Shown: positions 1 through 8,038, numbered from the stretch's first letter. The stretch: 24,426 nt of DNA from an uncultured Microbacterium sp. (GCA_947647645.1 CANSLE010000007.1:1-24426), one strand, 5' to 3'. Numbers and translations: made by a program. The notes: generated by a model not told the origin, from the sequence alone.

Positions 1-264
1 GTGCTGGCGCAGACGTGGTCACCGCTGACGGGAGTGCTCTCCCTCGGACCGCTCCGGTACCTGGGACGTGTTTCGTACAGTCTCTACCTCGTTCACATGC
101 CCCTCGTGGTGCTGTTCCTCTTCGTGTTCAAGCCGGGACCGGTATCCGCGGCCACGGCGATCGTCGTCTCGTTGGCCACGGCGGTGGTGTTCTTCTACGT
201 TGTGGAGCGGCCGGCGCACCGTCTCGCGCAGCGTGTGCGTAGGCGCCTGAATACGTCCGATTGA
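1..264 (+). CDS. Acyltransferase 3 family membrane protein, C-terminal fragment
   Basis: This is the 3' end of a gene that begins before the window, so only the last 87 residues are visible. They resemble the C-terminus of acyltransferase-3 (OafA/YrhL-type) membrane enzymes, which acylate sugars on cell-surface glycans. The visible part has the family's late signature, a Tyr-Ser-Leu-Tyr-Leu-Val-His stretch at about residues 26-32, then two hydrophobic helices (about 32-44 and 49-67) and a basic tail beginning with a Glu-Arg-Pro motif. The GTG at position 1 is probably an internal Val codon, because full-length family members have around 350 or more residues and about ten membrane helices. The acceptor substrate cannot be told from this fragment. 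Confidence 0.75.
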   Translation: MLAQTWSPLTGVLSLGPLRYLGRVSYSLYLVHMPLVVLFLFVFKPGPVSAATAIVVSLATAVVFFYVVERPAHRLAQRVRRRLNTSD

Positions 265-307
265 GCAGGGAGTGCGCCGCATCGCATCGAGACCTGACGG
301 TTCTGCA

Positions 308-321
308 CGGGGCTCGCCCCG
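308..321 (+). terminator. Short GC hairpin after acyltransferase gene
   Basis: A 5-bp stem (CGGGG/CCCCG) with a CTCG loop lies 44 nt after the acyltransferase stop and just upstream of the next promoter. There is no T-tract. It may be a weak terminator. Confidence 0.25.
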
Positions 322-328
322 CCTCATC

Positions 329-334
329 TAGGCT
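329..334 (+). promoter_or_regulatory. -10 box (TAGGCT) for the deaminase/oxidase pair
   Basis: TAGGCT within CTAGGCTGG, the same string found before glpX and in the DUF4307 divergent region. It lies 31 nt before the ATG at 366, leaving room for a short 5' UTR with an AAGGAG ribosome site at 351-356. No good -35 box is visible. Confidence 0.5.
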
Positions 335-365
335 GGTGCCCTCTGGTGCGAAGGAGCCCTGTCCG

Positions 366-1598
366 ATGACAATCGATCTGCTCGAAACGCAGCCGCGTGC
401 GCGACAGCCGTGGTCGGACCGGGCGGCCTACTGGGGCGCCCGCTCCCTGGCCATCGCCGATCTCTCCGGCCCGGTCGCCACGATCGACCTCGACGCGCTC
501 CGCTTCAACGCGATGGATCTCGTCGTCCGCTCCGGCGGGGTCCCGATCCGCGTGGCGAGCAAGTCGATCCGCGTCCGCGAGGTGCTGGACGCGACGCTCG
601 CGCTCCCCGGATATCGCGGCATCCTCGCGTTCACCCTTCCCGAGGCGTTGTGGCTCGCCCGTGACCACGACGACGTCGTGCTCGGCTATCCGACGGTCGA
701 TCGTGCGGCTCTCGACCGGCTGGTCCACGACGAGGATGCCGCGGCCCGCATCACCCTCATGGTCGACGACGTGGCGCAGCTCGACGTCGTCGATGCCGTC
801 GCCGGTCCCACCGCGCGCTCGCGAGTACGCGTCGCCCTCGACGCCGACGCGTCCTGGCGGGCTCCCGTGCTCGGGCACATCGGCGTGCGTCGCTCGCCGG
901 TGCACGAGCCCGCCGAGGTCACCCGGCTCGCGCGTGCGGTCGCCGCGCGCGCGGGCTTCGACCTGGTCGGCCTGATGATGTACGAGGCCCAGATCGCCGG
1001 CCAGCCCGACGCCACCGGGTCCGGGGATGGGATCATCCGCTGGATGCAGACGCGCTCCCGCCAGGAGCTGCTCGACCGTCGCGGCGCGATCGTCGCGGCG
1101 TTGCGGGACGTCGCGGCGCTGGAGTTCGTCAACGGGGGAGGAACCGGCTCCCTCGAGTCGACGTCAGCGGACCCCGCGGTGACGGAGACGACCGCCGGCA
1201 GCGGGCTGCTCGCCGGTCATCTGTTCGACGGCTACCGCGCGTTCACGCCGGCGCCCGCCGCCGCGTTCGCCCTGGAGGTGGTCCGCAAGCCCACGGACGA
1301 CATCGCGGTCGTGCTGGGCGGAGGCTGGATCGCCTCCGGTCCGCCCCTCGCCTCGCGCCAGCCTCGTCCCGTCTGGCCGCCCGGGCTGACGGCCCTCGGT
1401 CGTGAGGGGGCGGGAGAGGTGCAGACGCCTCTCCAGGGCGACGCCGCGCGGCGCGTGCGCGTCGGCGACCGGGTCTGGTTCCGCCACGCCAAGAGCGGTG
1501 AGCTCGCCGAGCGGGTCGACCGGTACCACCTCACCGTGGGCGACAGCCTCGTCGGTGAGGCCGACACCTACCGCGGCAAGGGGATGAGCTTCCTGTGA
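366..1598 (+). CDS. PLP-dependent amino acid deaminase/aldolase (alanine racemase N-domain, D-threonine aldolase-like)
   Basis: The 410-residue protein has the fold-type III layout of D-serine dehydratase and D-threonine aldolase. An N-terminal alanine-racemase-like barrel carries the likely PLP Schiff-base Lys66 in Arg-Val-Ala-Ser-Lys-Ser, and a C-terminal domain ends in Gly-Lys-Gly-Met-Ser-Phe-Leu. Such enzymes deaminate or cleave D-hydroxy amino acids. The ATG at 366 is chosen because AAGGAG lies 9 nt upstream; in-frame starts at 261 and 336 lack a comparable site. The usual C-terminal metal pair (His-x-Cys or His-x-Asp) appears here as His-Ala-Lys, so metal use or substrate may differ. 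The 4-bp overlap with the following FAD oxidase indicates one operon. The substrate is not known. Confidence 0.8.
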   Translation: MTIDLLETQPRARQPWSDRAAYWGARSLAIADLSGPVATIDLDALRFNAMDLVVRSGGVPIRVASKSIRVREVLDATLALPGYRGILAFTLPEALWLARDHDDVVLGYPTVDRAALDRLVHDEDAAARITLMVDDVAQLDVVDAVAGPTARSRVRVALDADASWRAPVLGHIGVRRSPVHEPAEVTRLARAVAARAGFDLVGLMMYEAQIAGQPDATGSGDGIIRWMQTRSRQELLDRRGAIVAALRDVAALEFVNGGGTGSLESTSADPAVTETTAGSGLLAGHLFDGYRAFTPAPAAAFALEVVRKPTDDIAVVLGGGWIASGPPLASRQPRPVWPPGLTALGREGAGEVQTPLQGDAARRVRVGDRVWFRHAKSGELAERVDRYHLTVGDSLVGEADTYRGKGMSFL

Positions 1599-2908
1599 CC
1601 CGACCGGGCGGCATCTGGCAGAACTGGGCGCGCACGGAGAAGGGTCGCCCACAGCTCGTGGAGTACCCCCACACGGTCGAGGCGGTGCGTCGGTCGGTGC
1701 GGTCCGCGGCCTCGCGAGGCCGCCCCGTCAAGGCGGTCGGCGCGGGCCACAGCTTCAGCGGGATCGCCGTCGCCCCGGGCACCCTCCTCGACCTCACCGA
1801 CCTCTCCGGTCTGGTCGACGTCGACCGTGACCGCGGACGGGTGCGGCTGCTCGCGGGAACGCGCCTCCACCGCATCCCGGGGCTCCTGGCACCGCACGGC
1901 CTGGCCATGCCGAACCTCGGCGACATCGATCGCCAGTCGATCGCGGGGGCCGTCTCGACGGGCACGCACGGCACGGGGCTGCGCTTCGGCGGGATCGCGA
2001 CGCAGGTCGTCGGTGCCACGCTCGTGACCGCCGACGGCGACCTGCTGAGCGTCGACGAGGACCACGAGCCCGAGCTGCTGCCCGCCATCTCCCTCGGGCT
2101 CGGTGCCCTCGGCATCCTCGTCGATGTCACGCTGCAGTGCGTGCCGGCCTTCGGACTGCACGCCCAGGAACGTCCCGAGGACCTCGACGCGGTGGTCGAC
2201 GACCTCGATGCGCGGGCGCAGGATGCCGACCACTTCGAGTTCTACTGGTTTCCGCACACCGATCTCGCCCTGACCAAGACCAACACCCGCTTGACAGCGG
2301 ACACGCCGCTGGCGCCGCTGTCGCCGCTGTCGCGGTTGGTCGACGAACACCTCATCGGCAACGCGGTACACCAGCTCGTGTGCAGCACGGGTCGTACGGC
2401 GCCGGCGCTCGTCCCCGGCATCAATCGTCTGACGACGCGCGTCTGGGGCGATCGTGAGTTCTCCGACCTGTCGCATCGGGTCTTCGCGACGAGCCGCGGC
2501 GTGCGTTTCCGCGAGATGGAGTACGCGGTGCCGCTGGATCGCCTGGCGTCGGCGTTCCGCGCCGTCCGCACGCTCATCGAGACGAACGGGTGGCGGGTGG
2601 AGTTCCCGATCGAGGTCCGGGTGGCTGCTGGCGATGACCGCTGGCTGTCGACGGCCCACGGCCGCGACAGCGGCTACCTCGCGGTGCATCGCTACTGGCG
2701 GGCCGACCACCGGGAGTACTTCGCCGGGGTGGAGGAGATCATGCTCGCCCACCAGGGCCGCCCGCACTGGGGCAAGATGCACACGCTCGACGCCGACGCG
2801 CTGCGGGGACGGTATCCCCGTTTCGATGAGTTCCTGGCGCTCCGCGAGCGTCTCGATCCCGAGCGCCTGTGCCGCAACCCCTATCTCGACCGCGTGCTCG
2901 GCTCGTGA
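1595..2908 (+). CDS. FAD-dependent sugar-lactone oxidase (D-arabinono-1,4-lactone oxidase family)
   Basis: A 437-residue oxidoreductase of the vanillyl-alcohol-oxidase superfamily. The N-terminal FAD domain has Val-Gly-Ala-Gly-His-Ser-Phe-Ser around residues 48-55; in this family the His (His52 here) is often covalently linked to FAD. The central part contains the Gly-Ala-Val-Ser-Thr-Gly-Thr-His-Gly loop. The C-terminal ALO-type domain has Arg-Pro-His-Trp-Gly-Lys and ends Asn-Pro-Tyr-Leu. Relatives oxidise aldonolactones such as L-gulono- or D-arabinono-1,4-lactone, or alditols, with oxygen or another acceptor. It starts at a GTG whose last two bases belong to the upstream stop codon, so translation is probably coupled to the deaminase/aldolase. 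The exact substrate is uncertain. Confidence 0.85.
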   Translation: MTRPGGIWQNWARTEKGRPQLVEYPHTVEAVRRSVRSAASRGRPVKAVGAGHSFSGIAVAPGTLLDLTDLSGLVDVDRDRGRVRLLAGTRLHRIPGLLAPHGLAMPNLGDIDRQSIAGAVSTGTHGTGLRFGGIATQVVGATLVTADGDLLSVDEDHEPELLPAISLGLGALGILVDVTLQCVPAFGLHAQERPEDLDAVVDDLDARAQDADHFEFYWFPHTDLALTKTNTRLTADTPLAPLSPLSRLVDEHLIGNAVHQLVCSTGRTAPALVPGINRLTTRVWGDREFSDLSHRVFATSRGVRFREMEYAVPLDRLASAFRAVRTLIETNGWRVEFPIEVRVAAGDDRWLSTAHGRDSGYLAVHRYWRADHREYFAGVEEIMLAHQGRPHWGKMHTLDADALRGRYPRFDEFLALRERLDPERLCRNPYLDRVLGS

Positions 2909-2909
2909 G

Positions 2910-2944
2910 AGCCGTGCCGGGCCCCGCCGAGGTGGGGAACGGCT
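2910..2944 (+). terminator. Hairpin terminator after the FAD oxidase
   Basis: Two nested stems begin 2 nt after the stop codon: an outer AGCCGT/ACGGCT (2910-2915 with 2939-2944) and an inner CCCCGC/GTGGGG with one G-U pair (2922-2927 with 2932-2937). There is no T-tract, as is common in high-GC actinobacteria. Confidence 0.55.
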
Positions 2945-2986
2945 GAGAGTGGCGGCCCAGGACGACGGCGGACGGCGCGGCGCCGA

Positions 2987-2992
2987 TATGAT
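2987..2992 (+). promoter_or_regulatory. -10 box (TATGAT) for lemA
   Basis: TATGAT is one base off the TATAAT consensus and lies 23 nt before the lemA ATG. A start site near 2999 would give a UTR of about 16 nt with GGGAG at 3007-3011 as ribosome site. Confidence 0.5.
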
Positions 2993-3015
2993 GAGCCTCA
3001 GTCGATGGGAGTCGT

Positions 3016-3582
3016 ATGGAATGGCTGATCCCGGTCCTGATCGTCGTCGCTCTGGTGGTGATCGCCGGAATCTATCTCTGGGCGACGTACAACTCGCTGG
3101 TGGCGCTCGGCGTGCGCGTCGACGAGGCGTGGAGCGACATCACGGTCCAGCTCAAGCGGCGTGCCGACCTGCTCCCGAACCTGATCGAGACGGTCAAGGG
3201 CTATGCGACGCACGAGAAGGCCGTGTTCGAGAATGTGACGCGTGCGCGCGCGGAGACCCTCACCGCGGGATCGCCCGCGGAAGCGGGTGTCGCGGAAGGT
3301 CACATGCAGCAGGCGCTGAAGTCGCTGTTCGCCGTGGCGGAGGCCTACCCGCAGCTGCAGGCGAGTCAGAACTTCCTGCAACTGCAGCAGTCGATCGTCG
3401 ACACGGAGGACAAGATCCAGGCGTCGCGGCGGTTCTACAACGGCGGCGTCCGCGAGCTGAACACGAAGATCAAGGTGTTCCCGAACAACATGTTCGCGCG
3501 CAACCTCGGCTTCCACGAGCGCGAGTTCTTCGAGGTCGTCGACGGCGCCGCCATCGCCGAGCCTCCGCGTATCCAGTTCTGA
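3016..3582 (+). CDS. lemA: LemA family membrane protein
   Basis: At 188 residues this has the normal LemA length. One N-terminal membrane helix (about residues 4-26) is followed by the conserved Tyr-Asn-Ser-Leu-Val motif and a long helical cytoplasmic domain with the family's Arg-Arg-Ala-Asp-Leu-Leu-Pro-Asn-Leu-Ile-Glu-Thr-Val segment, then Arg-Phe-Tyr-Asn and Phe-Pro-Asn-Asn near the end. LemA proteins are of poorly defined function and are often next to membrane metalloproteases. Here an M48 protease gene begins 13 nt after the stop, which suggests a shared role in membrane-protein quality control. Family identity is clear; the role is inferred. Confidence 0.92.
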   Translation: MEWLIPVLIVVALVVIAGIYLWATYNSLVALGVRVDEAWSDITVQLKRRADLLPNLIETVKGYATHEKAVFENVTRARAETLTAGSPAEAGVAEGHMQQALKSLFAVAEAYPQLQASQNFLQLQQSIVDTEDKIQASRRFYNGGVRELNTKIKVFPNNMFARNLGFHEREFFEVVDGAAIAEPPRIQF

Positions 3583-3595
3583 TCGCGCCCGCGGC

Positions 3596-4483
3596 ATGTA
3601 CTCCGCGATCGCCCGCAACAAGCGCAACACCTGGCTGATCCTCGTCGGGTTCGTCATCGTGCTCGGCCTCATCGGCCTGGCGGCCGGGTGGCTCGCGGGC
3701 GACAACTGGTGGATCACCGCGTTCGTCCTCGTCGGCTCCGCGGGCTACGCCACGGTTCAGTACTTCGTCGCGGACCGTGAGGCGCTGGCCCTGGCCGGTG
3801 CCCGACAGGTCACCCGGGAGGAAGCGCCGCGCTTCCACCGCCTGGTCGAGAACCTCTGCATCTCCACCGGTACGCCGATGCCGGCCCTCTACGTCGTCGA
3901 GGATGCCGCGCCCAACGCGTTCGCGACGGGACGCACACCCGAGCGCGCCGCGATCACCGTCACCACGGGGTTGTTCGAACTCATGACCGATCGCGAGCTC
4001 GAGGGCGTGCTGGGGCATGAGCTCGGCCACATCCGCAACTACGACATCCGAGTGTCGCTCGTCGTGTTCGGTCTCGTCGTGGCCGTCGGCCTGGTCGCCG
4101 ACATCCTGCTGCGGATCGCGTTCTTCGGGGGCGGGCGCCGCGGCGGCAACAACCAGTCGCAGCTGTTCTTCCTCATCTTCGGTGTGGTCGCGGCCCTGGT
4201 CGCGCCGTTGCTGGCGGGGCTCGTGCAGGCTGCCATCTCGCGCCAGCGCGAGTATCTGGCCGACGCGACGAGCGCGCTGACGACGCGGGATCCGGAAGGA
4301 CTGGCATCCGCCCTCGCCAAGCTCGGGGAGCATGGCCGTCCGCTCGCCAAGGCGAACACGTCGATGGCGCATCTGTGGATCAGCGATCCGCTGCGCCGGG
4401 GTGTCGTCGAGCGGCTCTTCGCGACCCACCCGCCCCTCCCGGAGCGCATCGCGCGTCTGCAGGAGATGGGTGGCCGGTTCTGA
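3596..4483 (+). CDS. M48 family membrane metalloprotease (HtpX-like)
   Basis: A 295-residue zinc protease. Two N-terminal membrane helices (about residues 12-34 and 38-57) are followed by the catalytic His-Glu-Leu-Gly-His motif at 141-145, two further helices (about 153-177 and 188-214), and the third zinc ligand Glu219 in Arg-Glu-Tyr-Leu-Ala-Asp-Ala. HtpX proteins degrade misfolded membrane proteins, with the active site facing the cytoplasm. The C-terminus has the family's Thr-His-Pro-Pro-Leu-Pro-Glu-Arg-Ile sequence. It sits 13 nt after lemA, with no promoter seen between them, so the two are probably co-transcribed. The symbol htpX is plausible, but paralogues exist in actinobacteria, so I leave it blank. 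Confidence 0.92.
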   Translation: MYSAIARNKRNTWLILVGFVIVLGLIGLAAGWLAGDNWWITAFVLVGSAGYATVQYFVADREALALAGARQVTREEAPRFHRLVENLCISTGTPMPALYVVEDAAPNAFATGRTPERAAITVTTGLFELMTDRELEGVLGHELGHIRNYDIRVSLVVFGLVVAVGLVADILLRIAFFGGGRRGGNNQSQLFFLIFGVVAALVAPLLAGLVQAAISRQREYLADATSALTTRDPEGLASALAKLGEHGRPLAKANTSMAHLWISDPLRRGVVERLFATHPPLPERIARLQEMGGRF

Positions 4484-4487
4484 GTTC

Positions 4488-4493
4488 TAGACT
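4488..4493 (+). promoter_or_regulatory. -10 box (TAGACT), leaderless type, for AI-2E permease
   Basis: TAGACT ends 6 nt before the ATG at 4500, so transcription would begin at or next to the start codon. It overlaps the space just after the protease stop. Confidence 0.6.
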
Positions 4494-4499
4494 GGCGGG

Positions 4500-5699
4500 A
4501 TGAGCGGCACCGACGAGACCTCCGGCGCCGCGCCGCGCGGGTCCTTCCTCGACGCCCTGCGCGAGCGCACCGTCGCCTCGGACATCGACCGCGGGCTGCC
4601 CCGCGGCCTCAGGATCGCGACCGCCTACGCCTGGCGGTTCGTTGTCATCGCGGCCGCGGCGGGCATCCTCATCTGGGTGGTGATCCAGCTCAAGCTGCTC
4701 GTGATCCCGCTGATGGTCGCGATCCTCGTGACGGCTCTGCTCTGGCCCGCTTTCACGTGGATGCGTGCCCGCGGGATGCCGCGGTGGCTCGCGATCGTCG
4801 TCGCGGTGATCGGAACGATCGTCGTGATCGGCGGATTGCTGTGGCTGGCCATCTGGCAGATCACGCGTGAGTGGTCGAGTGTCCAGGTGCGCACCACCGA
4901 GGCCGTCGACCAGTTCCGTCAGTACCTCATCAACGGCCCGCTCCACCTGACCGCACAGCAGATCGACGACCTGCTCGTCCAAGCGGGCGGATATCTGCAG
5001 CAGCAGGCGCAGGTGCTCTGGTCCGGCGCGTTGGCCGTGGGCTCCACCGTCGGCCACGTGGCGACGGGGGCGGTGCTCGCGCTGTTCATCCTGCTGTGCA
5101 CGCTCGCCGACGGCGGCGGGATCTGGGGCTGGGTGGTACGCCTGTTCCCGCGTCGCGCGCGCAGCAAGGTCGACGGCGCGGGGCGCGCGGGCTGGCGCAC
5201 GGTCGTCACCTATGCGCGGACGCAGATGCTCGTCGCGACGATCGACGCGACCGGCATCGCTCTCGGCGCCTTCCTCCTCGGCGTCCCGCTCGCGATCCCG
5301 ATCGGTGTCCTCGTGTTCCTCGGCGCCTTCATCCCCTTCGTCGGCGCGATCGTCACCGGCGCGCTGGCCGTGTTCCTCGCCCTCGTCTACAACGGGCCGT
5401 GGATCGCACTCTGGATGCTGGTCGTCGTCCTCGGCGTCCAGCAGCTCGAAGGACATGTGCTGCAGCCGCTGCTCATGGGATCTGCGGTGAAGGTGCATCC
5501 TCTCGCCGTGGTCCTCGTCGTCGCCGGGGGCGCGATGATCGCAGGCATCCCGGGGGCGCTGTTCGCCGTGCCGCTGGCGGCCTTCGTCAACGTCGTCGCC
5601 GTCTATCTGGGACGGCGCTCGAACGACCCCACGGCCCCACCGGACGCGGCCGAGCTCATCTGGAGTACCGTCCCCCGCAGTAGGAAGAAGCCCGCGTGA
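4500..5699 (+). CDS. AI-2E family transporter (PerM-like permease)
   Basis: A 399-residue polytopic membrane protein with about seven or eight hydrophobic helices: a pair near residues 45-83, one at 96-120, a soluble segment at about 120-170, then helices from about 180 to 380. The paired C-terminal helices with Gly-Ala-Phe-Ile-Pro-Phe-Val-Gly-Ala and the Leu-Gly-Val-Gln-Gln-Leu-Glu-Gly-His-Val-Leu-Gln-Pro signature are typical of the AI-2E/PerM family. Members include the quorum-signal exporter TqsA and ion antiporters; the substrate here cannot be told. The start is supported by the -10 box 6 nt upstream. The gene overlaps the following threonine deaminase by 4 bp. Confidence 0.9.
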   Translation: MSGTDETSGAAPRGSFLDALRERTVASDIDRGLPRGLRIATAYAWRFVVIAAAAGILIWVVIQLKLLVIPLMVAILVTALLWPAFTWMRARGMPRWLAIVVAVIGTIVVIGGLLWLAIWQITREWSSVQVRTTEAVDQFRQYLINGPLHLTAQQIDDLLVQAGGYLQQQAQVLWSGALAVGSTVGHVATGAVLALFILLCTLADGGGIWGWVVRLFPRRARSKVDGAGRAGWRTVVTYARTQMLVATIDATGIALGAFLLGVPLAIPIGVLVFLGAFIPFVGAIVTGALAVFLALVYNGPWIALWMLVVVLGVQQLEGHVLQPLLMGSAVKVHPLAVVLVVAGGAMIAGIPGALFAVPLAAFVNVVAVYLGRRSNDPTAPPDAAELIWSTVPRSRKKPA

Positions 5700-6922
5700 C
5701 CCTCCCGACCCTGGCGGAGTTCGAGGACGCCGCCGCCGTCTTGCGCGGCGTCATCGTGAAGACGCCGTTCGACGTCTCCGAGCACCTCACCGAGGTGCTC
5801 GGAGCGCCCGTCTACCTCAAACTCGAGAACCTGCAGCGCACCGGATCGTTCAAGATCCGCGGTGCCACCTACCGCTTGTCGCGCCTGAGCGCGCAGGAGC
5901 GTTCGCGGGGCGTCGTCGCGGCGTCGGCGGGCAACCACGCGCAGGGCGTCGCGCTGGCCGCGCAGAAGCTCGGCATCCCCGCGACGATCTTCATGCCGCT
6001 CGGCGTGCCGGTGCCCAAACTCCTCGCGACGCGGGGCTACGGCGCCGAGGTGGTCCTGGAAGGGGCCACCGTCGAGACGCCGCTGCGGCTCGCCGCCGAG
6101 TTCGCCGAGCGGACGGGCGCCGTGATGATCCACCCGTACGATCACCGCGACGTCATCGTCGGCCAGGGCACTCTGGGTCTCGAGGTGTGGGATGCCGTTC
6201 CCGACATCGAGACGGTCGTCGTCGGCATCGGCGGCGGCGGACTGATCGCCGGCGTCGCCGCCGCCGTGAAGGCGCGCGCCGCGCTCGAGGGCCGTCGCGT
6301 GCGCATCATCGGCGTCCAGGCCGAGAACTCCGCCGCCTACCCGTCCTCGCTCGCGGCGGGCACGCCGTTGACGGTGGCGACGACGCCGACGATCGCGGAC
6401 GGCATCGCCGTGGCCCGCCCGGGGGATGCCCCGTTCGAGGTGATCAGCGAGCTCGTCGACGAGGTCGTGACCGTGAGCGACGACGACATCGCCCGCGCGT
6501 TGCTGGTCCTGCTCGAGCGGGCCAAGCAGGTCGTCGAGCCGGCCGGAGCGGTGGGCGTCGCGGCGATCCTCGCCGGCAAGATCACCGCGAGCGGCCCGAC
6601 GGCCGTGATCCTCTCCGGCGGCAACATCGACCCGCTGCTGCTGCAGCGCGTCGTGGCGCACGGTCTCGCGGCATCCGGCCGCTACATGACGCTGCAGGTC
6701 CCGCTGCCCGACCGTCCGGGCCAGCTCGCGCGGGTCTCAGAGCTGCTGGCGATCGCCGGTGCGAACGTGATCGAGGCCCTGCACACCCGGCACGGTCAGG
6801 GGCTGCAGATCAGCGAGGTCATCCTCCAGCTCAGCGTCGAGACGCGCGGCGAGGAGCACCGCGCCCACGTCATCCACGTCCTCGAAGAGGCCGGCTTCCA
6901 TCCCCGCGTCGCCCAGGACTGA
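5696..6922 (+). CDS. ilvA: Threonine ammonia-lyase (threonine deaminase)
   Basis: A 408-residue PLP enzyme that converts L-threonine to 2-oxobutanoate and ammonia, the entry step to isoleucine. Lys53 in Thr-Gly-Ser-Phe-Lys-Ile-Arg-Gly-Ala is the PLP lysine. The Ser-Ala-Gly-Asn-His-Ala-Gln-Gly-Val-Ala substrate loop and the glycine-rich phosphate loop (from about residue 177) follow, then Ser-Gly-Gly-Asn-Ile-Asp. Residues from about 330 on form a single ACT-like domain. It is shorter than the two-ACT E. coli IlvA (about 514 residues) and closer to the actinobacterial/TdcB type, so isoleucine feedback may be reduced or different. The GTG start overlaps the permease stop by 4 bp. A biosynthetic role is likely but a catabolic one is possible. 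Confidence 0.92.
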   Translation: MTLPTLAEFEDAAAVLRGVIVKTPFDVSEHLTEVLGAPVYLKLENLQRTGSFKIRGATYRLSRLSAQERSRGVVAASAGNHAQGVALAAQKLGIPATIFMPLGVPVPKLLATRGYGAEVVLEGATVETPLRLAAEFAERTGAVMIHPYDHRDVIVGQGTLGLEVWDAVPDIETVVVGIGGGGLIAGVAAAVKARAALEGRRVRIIGVQAENSAAYPSSLAAGTPLTVATTPTIADGIAVARPGDAPFEVISELVDEVVTVSDDDIARALLVLLERAKQVVEPAGAVGVAAILAGKITASGPTAVILSGGNIDPLLLQRVVAHGLAASGRYMTLQVPLPDRPGQLARVSELLAIAGANVIEALHTRHGQGLQISEVILQLSVETRGEEHRAHVIHVLEEAGFHPRVAQD

Positions 6923-6972
6923 GCCGGCCTCGCGAGTTTCGGTCCCCGGAAGCGTCCGAATCTCACACGGAT

Positions 6973-6984
6973 GCCGTCTTCGGC
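6973..6984. terminator. Weak hairpin between ilvA and greA
   Basis: A GCCG/CGGC stem with a TCTT loop lies between the two convergent genes. It is short and has no T-tract. Confidence 0.25.
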
Positions 6985-6989
6985 GGGGA

Positions 6990-7478
6990 TCACTGACCGT
7001 TGTAGGTCTCGACCTTGACGATCTCGACCGAGATCTCGCGGCCGGTGGGCGCCGCGTAGGAGGTTTTCTCGCCCTCCGCGAGGCCGAGAATGGCGGCTCC
7101 CAGCGGCGACGCCTCGCTGTAGACGTCGAGTTCCGAACCCGCGGCGATCTCGCGGCTGCCGAGGAGGAACACCTCTTCGCCGCCGGCGACGATCGCGGTG
7201 ACGACGGTGCCTCCCTTGACGGTGCCGTCCGATTCCGGGGCCTCGCCGACGACGGCATCCTTCAGAAGCGCCTGCAGGGTGCGGATGCGCGCCTCCTGCT
7301 TGCCCTGTTCGTCCTTCGCGGCGTGGTAGCCGCCGTTCTCCTTGAGGTCACCCTCTTCGCGGGCGACCTCGATGCGCTTGGCGATCTCTTCGCGTCCCGT
7401 CGTCGACAGGTGCTCGAGCTCGGCGGCGAGCCGGTCGTATGCGTCCTGGGTGAGGAAGGTCTCCGTGTTCTCGGGCAC
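6990..7478 (-). CDS. greA: Transcription elongation factor GreA
   Basis: 162 residues, close to the usual GreA length. The N-terminal half is the antiparallel coiled coil that enters the RNA polymerase secondary channel. Its tip reads Glu-Gly-Asp-Leu-Lys-Glu-Asn, so the acidic pair Asp44/Glu47 that helps place the catalytic metal for transcript cleavage is present. The C-terminal half is the FKBP-like domain with Ser-Pro-Leu-Gly-Ala-Ala. The start is a GTG with AAGGAG 5 nt upstream. It lies downstream of the DUF4307 gene on the same strand, separated by 142 nt that contain a hairpin, so it probably has its own promoter. Confidence 0.96.
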   Translation of the reverse strand: MPENTETFLTQDAYDRLAAELEHLSTTGREEIAKRIEVAREEGDLKENGGYHAAKDEQGKQEARIRTLQALLKDAVVGEAPESDGTVKGGTVVTAIVAGGEEVFLLGSREIAAGSELDVYSEASPLGAAILGLAEGEKTSYAAPTGREISVEIVKVETYNGQ

Positions 7479-7582
7479 GTCGTCTCCTTGTCGATGAGCG
7501 TGGTCGTTGACCGTGTCGGTGCGGCCGCGATGTGCGACGACGGCTTCGCGGAGAAGGGCCGTCGACGCGGGCCTAAGCCAAA

Positions 7583-7604
7583 CGCCCCGGCAGCTGCCAG
7601 GGCG
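7583..7604 (-). terminator. Hairpin downstream of the DUF4307 gene
   Basis: CGCCC/GGGCG and GGC/GCC stems separated by one C-A mismatch, with an AGCT loop: eight base pairs in all. It begins 17 nt after the DUF4307 stop in the direction of transcription and probably separates that gene from greA. Confidence 0.5.
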
Positions 7605-7620
7605 CGTGTGTCGAATCAGC

Positions 7621-8025
7621 CTACGGGATCCAGCACGACGGGACCAAACCGGTGGTCGCCGCGGCCATGGTCGGGACGGTCTCCGAGAAGCGTCGGCTGT
7701 GCGCGTCGTCGGCGGGGTAGGAGACGACCTTCCACCCGACGATCCCGTGCTCGGTGTCCTGCGCCTCGATCACGCAGCTGACGGCCGCTCCGCGCGTCAG
7801 CGTGAGCTGGAAGTCCACGGTGACGCTGTATGCGTCGGTGAGGTGGAAGCCCGTCACGTCGATGTCGACCGACCGGGTGGCCTTCTCATACGTGTTCCAC
7901 CCGAAGTAGCCGACGAGGGCGACCGCCGCCACGCCGACGCCGATCCATGCCCAACGCGGCCCTCGAATGCCGCGTCGACGTCCGTAGCGGTCGTCGAGCT
8001 CCTGCTGTGTGCGCATCGCGGTCAT
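7621..8025 (-). CDS. DUF4307 domain-containing membrane protein
   Basis: 134 residues. A basic N-terminus with Asp-Asp-Arg-Tyr-Gly is followed by one membrane helix (about residues 26-44) and an extracytoplasmic beta-rich domain with two Cys (in Ser-Cys-Val-Ile-Glu and the terminal Ser-Cys-Trp-Ile-Pro), perhaps a disulfide. This matches the actinobacterial DUF4307 family, usually found beside greA; no function is established. The ATG at 8025 is chosen because GGGAAG lies 5-10 nt upstream; the longer reading frame to 8094 runs through the promoter region. An alternative ATG three codons later is possible. Confidence 0.8.
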   Translation of the reverse strand: MTAMRTQQELDDRYGRRRGIRGPRWAWIGVGVAAVALVGYFGWNTYEKATRSVDIDVTGFHLTDAYSVTVDFQLTLTRGAAVSCVIEAQDTEHGIVGWKVVSYPADDAHSRRFSETVPTMAAATTGLVPSCWIP

Positions 8026-8038
8026 GACACTTCCCGAG

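Noticed and set aside
4380..5498. 372-codon minus-strand frame, His/Asp/Arg-rich
   Set aside because: Shadow of the AI-2E permease gene; composition is typical of an antisense high-GC frame.
5696..6922. Possible serine racemase or serine deaminase instead of threonine deaminase
   Set aside because: The C-terminal ACT-like domain and overall length fit threonine ammonia-lyase better; serine activity as a side reaction remains possible.
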